Notes: generated by a model not told the origin, from the sequence alone. Counted from the stretch's first letter, positions 1 to 8,042 are shown. The stretch: 39,442 nucleotides of DNA from an uncultured Desulfotomaculum sp. (GCA_946411205.1 CAMKDG010000018.1:1-39442), one strand, 5' to 3'. Program-made: numbers and translations.

Positions 1-228
1 GCCAAAATCTTAGTAAAATATTTTCTCAAAAATTCTCACATACTAAGTCCAACGTAAGGACAAAATAAATTTTTATCCTTACACTTTTCCTGGTGGTTTT
101 CCCTGAACCTTGTTCGGCAGGCAAGTTTCGATGCATATGCCAAATGCAGGTTTCCCGCTATATTCAAAAAAGGATGAAGCGGCAAACGAGCAATTTGGTA
201 AAAAAACTTATTAAGGGAGGATTTTATC

Positions 229-396
229 ATGGGAAGAGATAAGGTTATGAACTGGCAAATGAAGCACTTTGCAGCAAGGCAGCAAGGCGTTGAAGGTTTA
301 ATTGAAGGGGAGCATAGTGACTATGGTAATTTAACTTCCCGCCAATGCGGTAATTTTGTTAAAATCGCTTTAGAAAGGGCCAACCAACTTACCTAA
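229..396 (+). CDS. Short, divergent alpha/beta-type small acid-soluble spore protein
   Basis: A 55-residue protein, start chosen because AAGGGAGG at 213-220 sits 8 nt before the ATG. The second half carries the alpha/beta SASP signature DYGNLTSRQ at residues 31-39. Family members coat and protect DNA in the dormant spore and are degraded by the GPR protease at germination. Oddities: at 55 residues it is a little short for the family, the usual GG-x-MVK stretch after the motif is reduced to GNFVKIA, and I cannot see the usual GPR cleavage site in the N-terminal half. A TGCATA element at 132-137 fits a sigma-G type -35, but I find no well-spaced -10. Forespore expression is therefore only an inference. 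Family call fairly sure, role less so. Confidence 0.75.
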   Translation: MGRDKVMNWQMKHFAARQQGVEGLIEGEHSDYGNLTSRQCGNFVKIALERANQLT

Positions 397-398
397 AT

Positions 399-423
399 AA
401 AAAAGCCCTCAATTAGAGAGCTT
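399..423 (-). terminator. Intrinsic terminator after surE
   Basis: Read on the minus strand, a 7-8 bp stem (AGCTCTC/GAGGGCT, one G-U pair) with a TAATT loop is followed by a run of six T. It lies 11 nt beyond the surE stop and probably ends the whole queuosine-surE operon. The SASP gene converges on it from the other side. Confidence 0.75.
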
Positions 424-433
424 AACCAGAAAT

Positions 434-1198
434 CTATGAATGGGTCGGCAACCAGCCGGCCATTTTCTTTTGGAAATTATAATAGGTTAAATCCAAGTGC
501 ATGGGAGTGACGGAAATAAAACCATCCTTTACAGCCGCTACATCTGTTTGCGGGTCATCTTCATCTAAATTCTGGGGTTCTCCCACCATCCAAAAATATA
601 TATTTCCCCTGGGATCTACTCGCTTATCAAAACACTCCACATATCTACGACGAGCTAAACGAGTAATCTTCACCCCTCGGCCATCGTAATGATTGGGTAC
701 ATTAACATTTAATAAAACCCCTTGTTCCAAAGGGTTGGCCAGTACCAAGGGAACGAGTTCCTTCATAAAAGCTGCTGCTGCTTGGTAATCTAAGTCCTGC
801 CAGGCTGCTAAGGAGACAGCGATAGCTGGTACATGATTGATTACTGCCTCCACTGCTGCAGAAACCGTGCCGGAGTATAATACATCACTGCCCAGATTAG
901 GTCCCAAATTAATACCGGAGACCACTAAATCCGGCGGATTTTCCATTATAGCTTCTAATCCTAATTTAACACAATCCGCTGGTGTACCGTCCACTTTCCA
1001 TCCCTTAGCTTTATTCGATTTAAAAGGATGCACCTTGGCACGCAGGGGACGGGTTACCGTTATGCCGTGTCCACAGGCACTTCTTTCACGATCTGGGGCT
1101 ACTACATATACTTCGTCGGCAATTTCCTCCATGGCCTTTCTTAACTCCCCGATACCATCAGCATAGATACCGTCATCATTGGAAATGAGTATCCGCAT
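434..1198 (-). CDS. surE: 5'-nucleotidase SurE (survival protein)
   Basis: Metal-dependent phosphatase acting on nucleoside 5'-monophosphates. 254 residues, normal for the family. The N-terminus shows the SNDDG signature with metal ligands D8 and D9; S40 and N97 (in SGINLGPNLGSD) are the other expected ligands, and SGTVSAAVE follows at about 109-117. Start supported by AAGGAGG a few bases upstream of the ATG. It is the last gene of the minus-strand queuosine cluster, after the small DUF4264 gene, and is followed by a terminator. SurE could recycle nucleotides in general; its position after queuosine genes does not by itself show a link to that pathway. Identity is very secure. Confidence 0.96.
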   Translation of the reverse strand: MRILISNDDGIYADGIGELRKAMEEIADEVYVVAPDRERSACGHGITVTRPLRAKVHPFKSNKAKGWKVDGTPADCVKLGLEAIMENPPDLVVSGINLGPNLGSDVLYSGTVSAAVEAVINHVPAIAVSLAAWQDLDYQAAAAFMKELVPLVLANPLEQGVLLNVNVPNHYDGRGVKITRLARRRYVECFDKRVDPRGNIYFWMVGEPQNLDEDDPQTDVAAVKDGFISVTPMHLDLTYYNFQKKMAGWLPTHS

Positions 1199-1235
1199 AG
1201 GGCCTCCTTAGTCTCAGTATAATTGGTTGGCCAGC

Positions 1236-1418
1236 CTACGTTTCGTATATTGAAATGGTCATATTACCATCTTTATCTTTGGTTAGGCCAAAAATCACAT
1301 CTTTTTCTTTTAAGGTTCTGTTAAGATAATCCACTACCTTATACATTTCTGGGTAGGGGGCAAAATTCTTTTGAGCAATTAACTCTAATTTACCCTCTTT
1401 CTTATGTTCCAAACTCAC
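1236..1418 (-). CDS. YpmA-like DUF4264 small protein
   Basis: A 60-residue soluble protein. I chose the GTG at 1418 because GGAGGAG lies 6 nt upstream; an in-frame GTG at 1433 would put that ribosome site inside the gene. The core MYKVVDYLNRTLKEKDVIFG strongly resembles Bacillus YpmA (DUF4264), from memory. That family has no assigned function. It lies between folE (18 nt upstream) and surE and so is probably co-transcribed with them. No membrane segment or metal motif is visible. Family call good; function unknown. Confidence 0.75.
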   Translation of the reverse strand: MSLEHKKEGKLELIAQKNFAPYPEMYKVVDYLNRTLKEKDVIFGLTKDKDGNMTISIYET

Positions 1419-1436
1419 AGCTTTCTCCTCCACTTT

Positions 1437-2012
1437 TTATAACTCGCCTTTGGTAATTAGCCTGAGTGCTTCTGCCCGAGAGGATTCATGCTTTTTAAAG
1501 ATGCCCCTCACCGCAGAAGTAACCGTTGTAGCCCCCGGTGACCTGACGCCTCGCATAGACATACATAGATGCTCCGCCTCTACTACTACCATCACCCCAT
1601 AGGGATTAAGTTTTTTCATAATAGCGTCGGCAATTTGTTTGGTTAACCTCTCCTGCAGTTGAGGACGACGGGCATAGCCGTTGACTAACCTGGCTAGTTT
1701 AGATAAACCCGTTACCTTGCCATTCCTCGGGATATAGCAAACATGGGCTTTACCAATAAAGGGAATTAAATGATGTTCACACATGCTAAACAGTCGGATA
1801 TCCTTTACCAATACCATTTCTTCGTGGTCTTCAGCAAAGATTTTACCCAGATGTTCTTCCGGGTCTTCTTGTAATCCGGCAAAAATTTCCTGATACATTT
1901 TAGCCACCCGGGCAGGTGTTTCCACCAACCCTTCGCGCTCAGGATCTTCACCAATCGCTTCTAAAATCATACGGACTGCTTGTTCGATCTTTGGTAGGTC
2001 AAAAATTGTCAT
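1437..2012 (-). CDS. folE: GTP cyclohydrolase I
   Basis: Converts GTP to 7,8-dihydroneopterin triphosphate, the shared entry point of folate and queuosine synthesis. From the ATG at 2012 it is 191 residues, typical for a unimodular type I enzyme. Zinc ligands are visible as C78 and H81 in MCEHHLIPF and C150 in [15 protein letters not shown] at 2015 is also in frame but touches the GAGGAG ribosome site, so the ATG is preferred. It follows queE by only 8 nt and sits inside a queuosine operon, so this copy probably feeds QueD. Its loss would matter for queuosine first, though a folate role cannot be excluded. Confidence 0.95.
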   Translation of the reverse strand: MTIFDLPKIEQAVRMILEAIGEDPEREGLVETPARVAKMYQEIFAGLQEDPEEHLGKIFAEDHEEMVLVKDIRLFSMCEHHLIPFIGKAHVCYIPRNGKVTGLSKLARLVNGYARRPQLQERLTKQIADAIMKKLNPYGVMVVVEAEHLCMSMRGVRSPGATTVTSAVRGIFKKHESSRAEALRLITKGEL

Positions 2013-2020
2013 CAACTCCT

Positions 2021-2764
2021 CTATAGCTGCCCCATCACAAGATGCGTTTGTGGGATCACGCGTACCTTTGCTAAGTGGTCAAGGGCTATTTGTTGTAATT
2101 TTAAGATTTGATCAACAGCAGGGATTTGGCAACCACCCTTTGGGGTAACTGGTTGTAACACCAACTCAATGCCTGGATCTACACGGCCAATAAGTTCCAC
2201 CGCTCTTTGAATTTCTTCGACAGTCGTCTCTGATGTGATTACAATTTTTACATAAACCTGTCTTTGAGCAGCTACCTGCAAAAAACGATGATGCAGGTCC
2301 CAGGGTGTTACGGTACCCGTGGAACTCCGTAGCTTGATATCCATACTAACAATATCAATGGAATCAATAATGGTGGCTAATTTCTCTGGCAAAGTGCCAT
2401 TGGTTTCCAAATAAATCCCCTGCCTAGTCCCTTTGATGAAGGGGATAAGCTGCGCTAAAAACTCTGCTTGCAGTAAAGGCTCGCCACCGGTAAGGCTGAT
2501 TGAATGATGCCCCGTCAGTTCGTAGCGTTCTTTCAGGATGGCAGATAACGCCTCGGCACTCACCGGATTGATCAGGGTCGTAAAATCCCGTTGGCCAGGT
2601 GAATTCTCGATGGTAAAGCCCTCGGGCTTTTCATCGCTTGGGGTATCACAAAAGGCACAGGACCAATTGCACCTGGCAAAGCGTATAAAAATTTGTCGGC
2701 ATCCCACATAAGGTCCTTCTCCCTGTACCGAGGAAAAAATCTCCTGCAGGTAGGACTGTGGCAT
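2021..2764 (-). CDS. queE: 7-carboxy-7-deazaguanine synthase (radical SAM)
   Basis: Radical SAM enzyme that contracts 6-carboxy-tetrahydropterin to 7-carboxy-7-deazaguanine. 247 residues. The [4Fe-4S] motif CNWSCAFC is at residues 32-39 (C32, C36, C39), preceded by the QueE hallmark [22 protein letters not shown], which contacts SAM, is at 93-96. The ATG shares one base with the TAA of the upstream DUF366 gene (TAATG), implying translational coupling. The next gene, folE, begins 8 nt after its stop. The cluster context (queD, queC, folE) makes the assignment secure. Confidence 0.95.
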   Translation of the reverse strand: MPQSYLQEIFSSVQGEGPYVGCRQIFIRFARCNWSCAFCDTPSDEKPEGFTIENSPGQRDFTTLINPVSAEALSAILKERYELTGHHSISLTGGEPLLQAEFLAQLIPFIKGTRQGIYLETNGTLPEKLATIIDSIDIVSMDIKLRSSTGTVTPWDLHHRFLQVAAQRQVYVKIVITSETTVEEIQRAVELIGRVDPGIELVLQPVTPKGGCQIPAVDQILKLQQIALDHLAKVRVIPQTHLVMGQL

Positions 2765-3327
2765 TAGCCAACCCCCCTAACCTTGCAGCGAGCCAAACGA
2801 ATGCTGGCGGTTTCCTGCGCATAGGCCTCGGCAATAGCTTGCCCAAAGGATACAATATCCGCGTCTGTCAGCCCCAGGTCCCCAAGTCCCACTGTTGGCA
2901 CAGGAGTATTTTGCGAGGAAACATTAAGGCCGGTATGAATCATGGTAGATACCGGACTGGCGGTGGCGATAGAAACAGAAAGTTTATTCCCCTCTAGATA
3001 CAGGTCGTCTCCTTTACGGGTAAAAAGGGTGCCGGTTTTTTCTTGCAGTATATCCTTAATGATAGCCATGAATAGCCGCTGTCGTACCACTGTTTTTTCC
3101 AAGTCTTGTTCAAAGTGTTCAATGATAAAATGCAGCATATCCTCGCTATAAATGGGAGCATTGGCTCGGACATCGGCTAAATCTACCATTTCCGTGAGAT
3201 CCACCTGACACTCCCCTCGGAAGATCACTAGGCTGTCGCCTTGTAAACCATAGTTCCGAAAGGCAAATAATGAAGCAAGTTGTTTGCCGTCATATTTTAA
3301 TGACTTCGGCACAGTGTATATTAGCAT
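2764..3327 (-). CDS. DUF366 family protein inside the queuosine operon
   Basis: A 187-residue soluble protein of unknown activity. I place the start at the ATG 3327 because GGGAGGGGG lies just upstream; a longer reading frame exists but would run deep into queC. Features I recognise from the DUF366 (COG2029) family: IFRGECQVDLTEMVDL near residue 35, LHFIIEHFEQDLE near 65, RKGDDLYLE, then KLSVSIATASPVSTMIHTG. Its start overlaps the end of queC by 7 nt and its stop overlaps the queE start by one base, so it is translated with pathway enzymes. No classic cofactor motif is obvious. The conserved E/D/H residues could be catalytic. A role in deazaguanine synthesis or use is inference from the overlaps alone. 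Confidence 0.75.
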   Translation of the reverse strand: MLIYTVPKSLKYDGKQLASLFAFRNYGLQGDSLVIFRGECQVDLTEMVDLADVRANAPIYSEDMLHFIIEHFEQDLEKTVVRQRLFMAIIKDILQEKTGTLFTRKGDDLYLEGNKLSVSIATASPVSTMIHTGLNVSSQNTPVPTVGLGDLGLTDADIVSFGQAIAEAYAQETASIRLARCKVRGVG

Positions 3328-4025
3328 AAAGAATCCCCCTCCCCTGCTTTCGGCAAAGAGGCTGGCAAGTCTAGCTGGAGATAACGAAAGGCCCGGATCA
3401 GACGCTGGCAGCTTTCGCATTTGCCGCACATGGCCTCTCCTCCCCGGTAGCAACTCCACACCAGTTCCCAGGGTACCCCCAAACGTTGTCCCAACGCAAC
3501 AATTTCCTTCTTATCCAGCCGAGCCGTATAACTGACCACCGCTACCTGATTGGCCGTAGAATATTTCATGGCAGCAGTAACTGCTTGGGTGAATTCGGGA
3601 GTATTGTCTGGGAAAGTAGCTGCTTCTTCCCGATTAAAGCCTGTTACCACTTGACGACAATCTAAGGTTTCAGCAAAGCAGGCAGCGATATTGACAAACA
3701 AGCCGTTACGATTAGGTACCCAAACAGCCGCGGCAGTTTGACGGGCTTGCTCATATTGATCCAACGCAGCTTCAGAAGGTTCCGGCAGCAGTTGCTCCTG
3801 GCTTACCAATGCTGTATTGGTGATTTGCTGCAGCCAAGGCAATTCGATAATTTGGTGTGCGATACCATAGTGCTTGGCTAAACGGCTCGCCGCCTCTATT
3901 TCTTGCTGTGCAGCCAGCTGGCCGTAATTCACAGTAAGGGCAAGCTTTACGCTTCCTTCGGTAAGGGCATAGGCCAGGTTAACGGTGGAGTCTAGCCCTC
4001 CAGATAACAATACCACACTACTCAC
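3321..4025 (-). CDS. queC: 7-cyano-7-deazaguanine (preQ0) synthase
   Basis: ATP-dependent enzyme turning 7-carboxy-7-deazaguanine into preQ0. The PP-loop SGGLDST is at residues 8-14, and four zinc cysteines sit near the C-terminus (C192, C200, C203, C206, in the CGKCESC region). Start: the GTG at 4025 is preceded at 9 nt by GGGAGG and gives the usual short lead-in to the PP-loop. The upstream in-frame ATGs lie within queD and would add a non-family extension. It overlaps the queD stop by 8 nt and the DUF366 start by 7 nt. 234 residues, as expected. Confidence 0.95.
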   Translation of the reverse strand: MSSVVLLSGGLDSTVNLAYALTEGSVKLALTVNYGQLAAQQEIEAASRLAKHYGIAHQIIELPWLQQITNTALVSQEQLLPEPSEAALDQYEQARQTAAAVWVPNRNGLFVNIAACFAETLDCRQVVTGFNREEAATFPDNTPEFTQAVTAAMKYSTANQVAVVSYTARLDKKEIVALGQRLGVPWELVWSCYRGGEAMCGKCESCQRLIRAFRYLQLDLPASLPKAGEGDSLC

Positions 4026-4413
4026 AAGACGAATCCTCCCGATAGGTAGCATAAGCATCCGGTGATTCCCAAACAGAGATCTCTTTTAATTTTATCCCCG
4101 GCCGCAGCTCCGCCACTGGTTGTACCAAGGATTGATAAATGTAATAGGAGAGGTTTTCCGCAGTGGGATTGAGACCCTCCGGCCCAAATCCAGGCAGGTC
4201 ATTTAAAAAGCTGTGATCCAATTGATCGATGATGCGGGATAATTGCCTCTTAATATCCTTAAAGTCCACTACCATACCAAGTTGGTCTAAGTCATGACCG
4301 CAGACTTTTACCTCAACGGTCCATGTGTGACCGTGCAAACGGGCGCAATCACCGGGATAACCGCAAAGACTATGGGCAGCGGAGAATCTGCTTTTTACTG
4401 TCAATTCGTACAT
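4018..4413 (-). CDS. queD: 6-carboxy-5,6,7,8-tetrahydropterin synthase
   Basis: Converts dihydroneopterin triphosphate to 6-carboxy-tetrahydropterin. 131 residues, normal for QueD. Zinc ligands H14 (FSAAH), H27 and H29 (RLHGH) are present, and C23 in CARLHGH is the catalytic cysteine characteristic of the QueD/PTPS-I type. DQLDHSFLND carries the conserved Asp/His region. AAGGAGG lies close upstream of the ATG. It is the first gene of the seven-gene minus-strand operon; the region ahead of it has a terminator-like hairpin but no preQ1 aptamer that I can recognise. Confidence 0.95.
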   Translation of the reverse strand: MYELTVKSRFSAAHSLCGYPGDCARLHGHTWTVEVKVCGHDLDQLGMVVDFKDIKRQLSRIIDQLDHSFLNDLPGFGPEGLNPTAENLSYYIYQSLVQPVAELRPGIKLKEISVWESPDAYATYREDSSCE

Positions 4414-4510
4414 GCATCGTCCTCCTTAAAGATAGTATTTCTCCCGGCTCCAAACTTTACTTATTTCTCTTCTATCTCTTATTCCCCTGCCAAAACCATA
4501 ATTTTTTTAA

Positions 4511-4568
4511 ACAAAAATAAAAAACCTGGTCGATGGCAATTAAGGAGCCTACTAAAACCATCCAGGTT
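4511..4568 (-). terminator. Terminator between the HTH regulator and queD
   Basis: On the minus strand AACCTGG pairs with CCAGGTT, extended inward by ATGG/CCAT across a 3-nt bulge, then TTTTTTATTTTT follows. It lies 58 nt after the stop of the HTH/DUF1232 gene and about 100 nt before queD. The simplest reading is termination of the upstream gene. The large loop (about 20 nt) also leaves room for an attenuator in the queD leader, which the sequence cannot decide. Confidence 0.7.
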
Positions 4569-4625
4569 CTCAAATTTATCCGAAATTAATACTTTCTATA
4601 TCAACCATAATCTTATAAATCCGGA

Positions 4626-5291
4626 TCATTTGGTTGAGTTCTTTTTATCTCTTTGAGCAAGCTTGTTTAAGACAAGTTGTACAGCGATAGCATCGTCTAG
4701 ATAACCAATTGGAAAAATATAATCGGGAATGATATCTGCTGATAAAATAAAATATAGTAATGCACTCCCCAGTATAGCGCATTCTTCCATGGTAATATCC
4801 TCTTTAGAAAATAACACATACATATTTTTTAAGTGATCAATGAATGGCCCCGCACCACTTACTTGTTCAACTTTAGAATGAAATTTTTCGAAAATAATTT
4901 TCTTTCCTTCCTCGGTTAACGCATATTGCTCATACTTGGTTAATTCCTGTTGAACTCGTTCCAAGGAAAATTGTTGATCAAGCAAATTTGCCGGAACAAG
5001 AACTCCTTGGATAATATCCATTGTTTCTTGTATTTTCAAATATCGTTCATCTCGCTCCATACCAAAATCGATACCGGCATCTTTCATCAGCCTTTCTAGC
5101 GGGACGCCCAGATGGACGGCAATTTTTTTTAAATGGTCAGGTTTTGCCTGTTGCTTACCACTTGCAATACGCGAAATAGTTGCAGTATCAATTCCTGTCA
5201 ATGAGCTAAGTTTACGCATTGACAGCGACTGTTCCTTTAACAATGTCTTTAACAACAAACCAATACTCTGCCCTTTTCCAGCTTCCGACAT
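4626..5291 (-). CDS. XRE-type HTH protein fused to a DUF1232 (YkvA-like) domain
   Basis: 221 residues. Residues about 9-62 form a Cro/CI helix-turn-helix (MRKLSSLTGIDTATISRIAS, then HLKKIAVHLGVPLERLM). A charged linker of about 90 residues follows. Residues about 165-212 match the DUF1232/YkvA pattern: ALLYFILSADIIPDYIFPIG then YLDDAIA. DUF1232 is a short, partly hydrophobic domain of unknown function, so this may be a membrane-touching transcription regulator. GAAGGAG precedes the ATG at 10 nt. It is divergent from ytaF with a perfect 10-bp inverted repeat between them, a natural operator for autoregulation. DNA binding is likely; the signal sensed is unknown. Confidence 0.75.
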   Translation of the reverse strand: MSEAGKGQSIGLLLKTLLKEQSLSMRKLSSLTGIDTATISRIASGKQQAKPDHLKKIAVHLGVPLERLMKDAGIDFGMERDERYLKIQETMDIIQGVLVPANLLDQQFSLERVQQELTKYEQYALTEEGKKIIFEKFHSKVEQVSGAGPFIDHLKNMYVLFSKEDITMEECAILGSALLYFILSADIIPDYIFPIGYLDDAIAVQLVLNKLAQRDKKNSTK

Positions 5292-5324
5292 AGCCCATTC
5301 ACTCCTTCAGCGAATAATGAATAA

Positions 5325-5349
5325 GGATGTTGAATTTTTTTCAACATCC
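5325..5349. promoter_or_regulatory. Perfect inverted repeat between divergent HTH gene and ytaF
   Basis: GGATGTTGAA and TTCAACATCC are perfect 10-bp arms around TTTTT. The repeat begins 34 nt upstream of the HTH gene start. A further half-site-like CTCAACACTC lies at 5361-5370. Position and symmetry suggest an operator, most simply for the adjacent HTH protein. A TTGCAC at 5351-5356 could be a -35 for ytaF, with only a weak -10 (AATAGA). Confidence 0.55.
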
Positions 5350-5411
5350 TTTGCACAATTTCTCAACACTCTCAATAGAATGGCACAAAACGAAGGGGGA
5401 GTGGTTGTAGA

Positions 5412-6044
5412 ATGACTTTGCTGATTATCTTAGGTTTTGCTCTTGCATCAAGTATTGATAATTTAGGGGTAGGGATATCTTATGGTATCCGTGGCATTCG
5501 TATTAGTTTATCCTCTAATTTTCTAATGGCCATTATTTGTTTTCTTTTTAGTGCAACGGGTATTTTCTGCGGACAATGGCTTGCGAAAGTTTTACCTGGA
5601 ATATTTCCAATTCTGGCGGGTGCCTTCTTCCTATTCATAATCGGTATTCGCATTATTTTATTAGCAGCCCCACGCAAACAAAGAATTTCTCAAGAAGTTA
5701 CTGGTGACGAGAAACCTATCCAGGCCTTTACGGAAATACTGGAATACCCGGAAAAAGCGGATGTCGATAAGTCAGGAGACATCGGGTTGGGTGAAGCTGT
5801 TATTCTAGGAATTGCTCTCTCCGTTAATGCACTAACTAACGGATTAGGCGCAGGTTTACTTGGCTTATCCCCATTTGTCATCTCTTTAGTTGCCGCAATA
5901 GGTAGTTTTATAACTGTCTGGGCGGGGGTTGTTTTAGGTGGTAAAGTAGCAGCTGTTCGTATTGGCTCTTTCACACTTGGGCAATTCGGGACCATCCTAA
6001 GTGGCATACTATTAGTCGTTATTGCTACAAGTGCACTGTTTTAG
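5412..6044 (+). CDS. ytaF: Sporulation membrane protein YtaF (MntP-like fold)
   Basis: 210-residue integral membrane protein with about six hydrophobic segments in two halves, separated by a charged loop at about 90-125 (EKADVDKSGDIGLGEA). Each half carries a small polar motif: ASSIDNLGVGISYG near the N-terminus and SVNALTNGLGAGLLGLSP in the second half, the D/N pattern of the MntP/YtaF cation-exporter superfamily. Length and pattern match the YtaF sporulation family. AAGGGGGAG lies upstream of the ATG. Transport of a divalent cation is inferred from the superfamily only; the sporulation link comes from the Bacillus family name. Confidence 0.8.
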   Translation: MTLLIILGFALASSIDNLGVGISYGIRGIRISLSSNFLMAIICFLFSATGIFCGQWLAKVLPGIFPILAGAFFLFIIGIRIILLAAPRKQRISQEVTGDEKPIQAFTEILEYPEKADVDKSGDIGLGEAVILGIALSVNALTNGLGAGLLGLSPFVISLVAAIGSFITVWAGVVLGGKVAAVRIGSFTLGQFGTILSGILLVVIATSALF

Positions 6045-6305
6045 TTGTTATTCTTGATCTAAGGTTATCTCTTTATTTTATGATCGGTGAAGGGTTACTA
6101 TGACAAGAAATTGGTTTACTGTCTAATTATTTAATAAATATCGAAAAAATTAATATGATTATTCATTCCAAAGATATGCTCTAAATTCCTTTATTTCTCT
6201 TTGTTTTACTTTGGTTGCCTTATTTTCATACAATACGTAATACTGTTAGTTAGCTTACTATTTACTTTCAGAATAATAAAGAGAGAGGCTGGCAGACGAA
6301 GGAAA

Positions 6306-6884
6306 ATGAACTACCAATTATTTAAGATTATTAACGACTGGGCTGGTCAGTACCCGCTACTGGATGGATTGATGATTTTTGTTTCACAAAAATCAATATT
6401 TTTTTATGCATTAATTTTAATTTTAATGTGGTTCCGCAATGAGCGATATATGCGTATTGTCATTTATGCAGCTATCACTGGCTGTCTGGGGCTGTTGATC
6501 AATTTTCTTGTTGCACAAATATACTTTGAGCCACGCCCCTTCGTTACCCACTCTGTACATGTGTTAATAAAGCACGCGGCAGATGCATCATTTCCCAGTA
6601 ATCATACGACGGGTGCTTTTACTTTGGCCTTGGCGGTATTCATGCGCCAGTCTAAAATAGGTTACAGGTTGCTCTTTGTCGCTATCTTAACGGGAATTTC
6701 TCGTATTTTTGTGGGACATCATTACCCCTTCGATGTGCTCGGCAGTGTTATCGTTGCAGGTCTTGCCAGCGTGCTGGTTTACAAAGCGTCACCTTGGCTG
6801 GAACCAATTATCAGTTTTATCATTCAAACTTATTATCGTCTGCCGTTTATTGCTAAACACAAAGCTGTGCAAAAAGACAAGTAA
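6306..6884 (+). CDS. bcrC: Undecaprenyl-diphosphatase, PAP2 type (BcrC-like)
   Basis: Membrane phosphatase that recycles undecaprenyl pyrophosphate and gives bacitracin tolerance. From the ATG at 6306 (GAAGGAA just before it, and an N-terminus MNYQLFKIIN like Bacillus BcrC) it is 192 residues. An in-frame ATG at 6201 would add a 35-residue hydrophobic leader not seen in the family. Phosphatase motifs: EPRPF at 75-79, PSNHTTG at 97-103, and SRIFVGHHYPFD at 132-143 with catalytic H139. The lysine usual in the first motif is not obvious, and PSNH replaces the PSDH I recall in Bacillus. The 260-nt stretch before it is AT-rich with no other gene seen. Confidence 0.85.
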   Translation: MNYQLFKIINDWAGQYPLLDGLMIFVSQKSIFFYALILILMWFRNERYMRIVIYAAITGCLGLLINFLVAQIYFEPRPFVTHSVHVLIKHAADASFPSNHTTGAFTLALAVFMRQSKIGYRLLFVAILTGISRIFVGHHYPFDVLGSVIVAGLASVLVYKASPWLEPIISFIIQTYYRLPFIAKHKAVQKDK

Positions 6885-6909
6885 TTGTGATCCTCGTATA
6901 GAAACAAAA

Positions 6910-7962
6910 TTACCCGGCTAACCCCAGAGCCCTGCCATAGCATTCGGCAGCTTCTCTCATGTTGCCCTGTTCGGCGAGCAATTCTCCCCGTAAGCCCCAG
7001 GCTTGGTGATTCTGCGGTTCACCTTCTAAGATCCTACTCACCACAGCAAAGGCATCCTCATGACGTCCTAATGAAAGAAGACAATGCCCGTAATTCAATG
7101 AAAAGGTACTGCACTGAGGTGACAAATCCACCGCTTGTTGGTAATGCTCCAGTGCTTCCTCTGGGGCAGCGATTTTTTCCAGGCAGATACCCAGATTATT
7201 GTGCAACGTGGGATCTCCAGGACAAGTGGCAATGACACTGCGATAGCAGCTGATTGCTTCCTCTACCCGACCCAGGACATGATAACAGGAGGCTAGGTTA
7301 CTTAACAAGCCCAGGTCTTGGGGTAAAAACTGTCGAGCTACTTCGTAACAGGACAGGGCTTCGTCATAATGATATAGATGAAATAAAGCATACCCCTTGT
7401 TATTTAATAGCTCCGGAGTAGAAAATCCCCGGGCTTGGGCTTGGGAATAGTATTCCAAAGCCTCTTGATGATTCCCTAATTTGCTTAAGGCCAATCCCGT
7501 ATTGAATAAAACCGCAGCATTTTGACCGCCCAAAGACATAGCCTGTTCAAAACAAGTTAAAGCCTCTTGAAATCTGTTGTTTTCTAAGAGACATAGGCCG
7601 CTGTTATTAAACTGAGAGATTTTATCTTCTGCCGGAGCCTCGGGAATGGTAGAGAAATCTTCTAGATGATCGAAAAAAGTTTCTTTCTCCCAGAGGTTAC
7701 TCTTAATTCCACCATTGGCAGCACGATTCAACCAGTAAATAAAACTTCCCGTGCCGATTCCTGCGGCAGCTTTTTTACAATGCAATGCAGCCCGGTCTAT
7801 TTGCCCTAGCATTAAAAACACTCGACTAGCCTGCAAATGTAAGTCTGCCCTGTCTGGCTGATTCTGCAAGGCTTTTTCCAGAAAACGAAGAGCTATTTTA
7901 CCTGCCCCGGCTACTTCAAACAGGGAAGCTATGATCTGAAAAGCATTTATCTTCTTCCGCAT
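6910..7962 (-). CDS. Tetratricopeptide repeat protein
   Basis: 350 residues made almost wholly of TPR-type helix pairs; at least seven units are readable by their W/L-G-Y-A-F-P spacing (for example AVLFNTGLALSKLGNHQEAL and then ALEYYSQA). No catalytic domain, signal peptide or membrane segment is seen, so it is probably a cytoplasmic scaffold for protein contacts. AAGGAG lies 9 nt before the ATG. It converges on bcrC (25 nt apart) and is divergent from the GNAT gene. The partner is unknown; a regulator of the Rap type is possible, but I see no specific Rap features. Confidence 0.75.
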   Translation of the reverse strand: MRKKINAFQIIASLFEVAGAGKIALRFLEKALQNQPDRADLHLQASRVFLMLGQIDRAALHCKKAAAGIGTGSFIYWLNRAANGGIKSNLWEKETFFDHLEDFSTIPEAPAEDKISQFNNSGLCLLENNRFQEALTCFEQAMSLGGQNAAVLFNTGLALSKLGNHQEALEYYSQAQARGFSTPELLNNKGYALFHLYHYDEALSCYEVARQFLPQDLGLLSNLASCYHVLGRVEEAISCYRSVIATCPGDPTLHNNLGICLEKIAAPEEALEHYQQAVDLSPQCSTFSLNYGHCLLSLGRHEDAFAVVSRILEGEPQNHQAWGLRGELLAEQGNMREAAECYGRALGLAG

Positions 7963-8042
7963 CAGTCATCGCTCCTTTTAAATCTACTAGGAACTGTTTC
8001 TTGATGTTAATTAACTTTTCCTTCCAGTTATTCCATATTTCG

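Noticed and set aside
36-230. Minus-strand reading frame before the SASP gene
   Set aside because: No ribosome site, and composition fits non-coding sequence; it runs through the SASP promoter region.
2764-3459. Longer version of the DUF366 protein starting within queC
   Set aside because: The extra 44 residues match no family pattern and overlap queC fully, while a strong ribosome site serves the ATG at 3327.
4414-4625. preQ1 riboswitch expected upstream of queD
   Set aside because: Read on the minus strand I found neither the preQ1-I pattern with its A-rich tail nor a clear type II layout. Only the terminator hairpin is supported.
6201-6305. A 35-residue hydrophobic leader on the BcrC-like protein
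   Set aside because: Family members begin at MNY, and a ribosome site lies just before 6306; no ribosome site precedes 6201.
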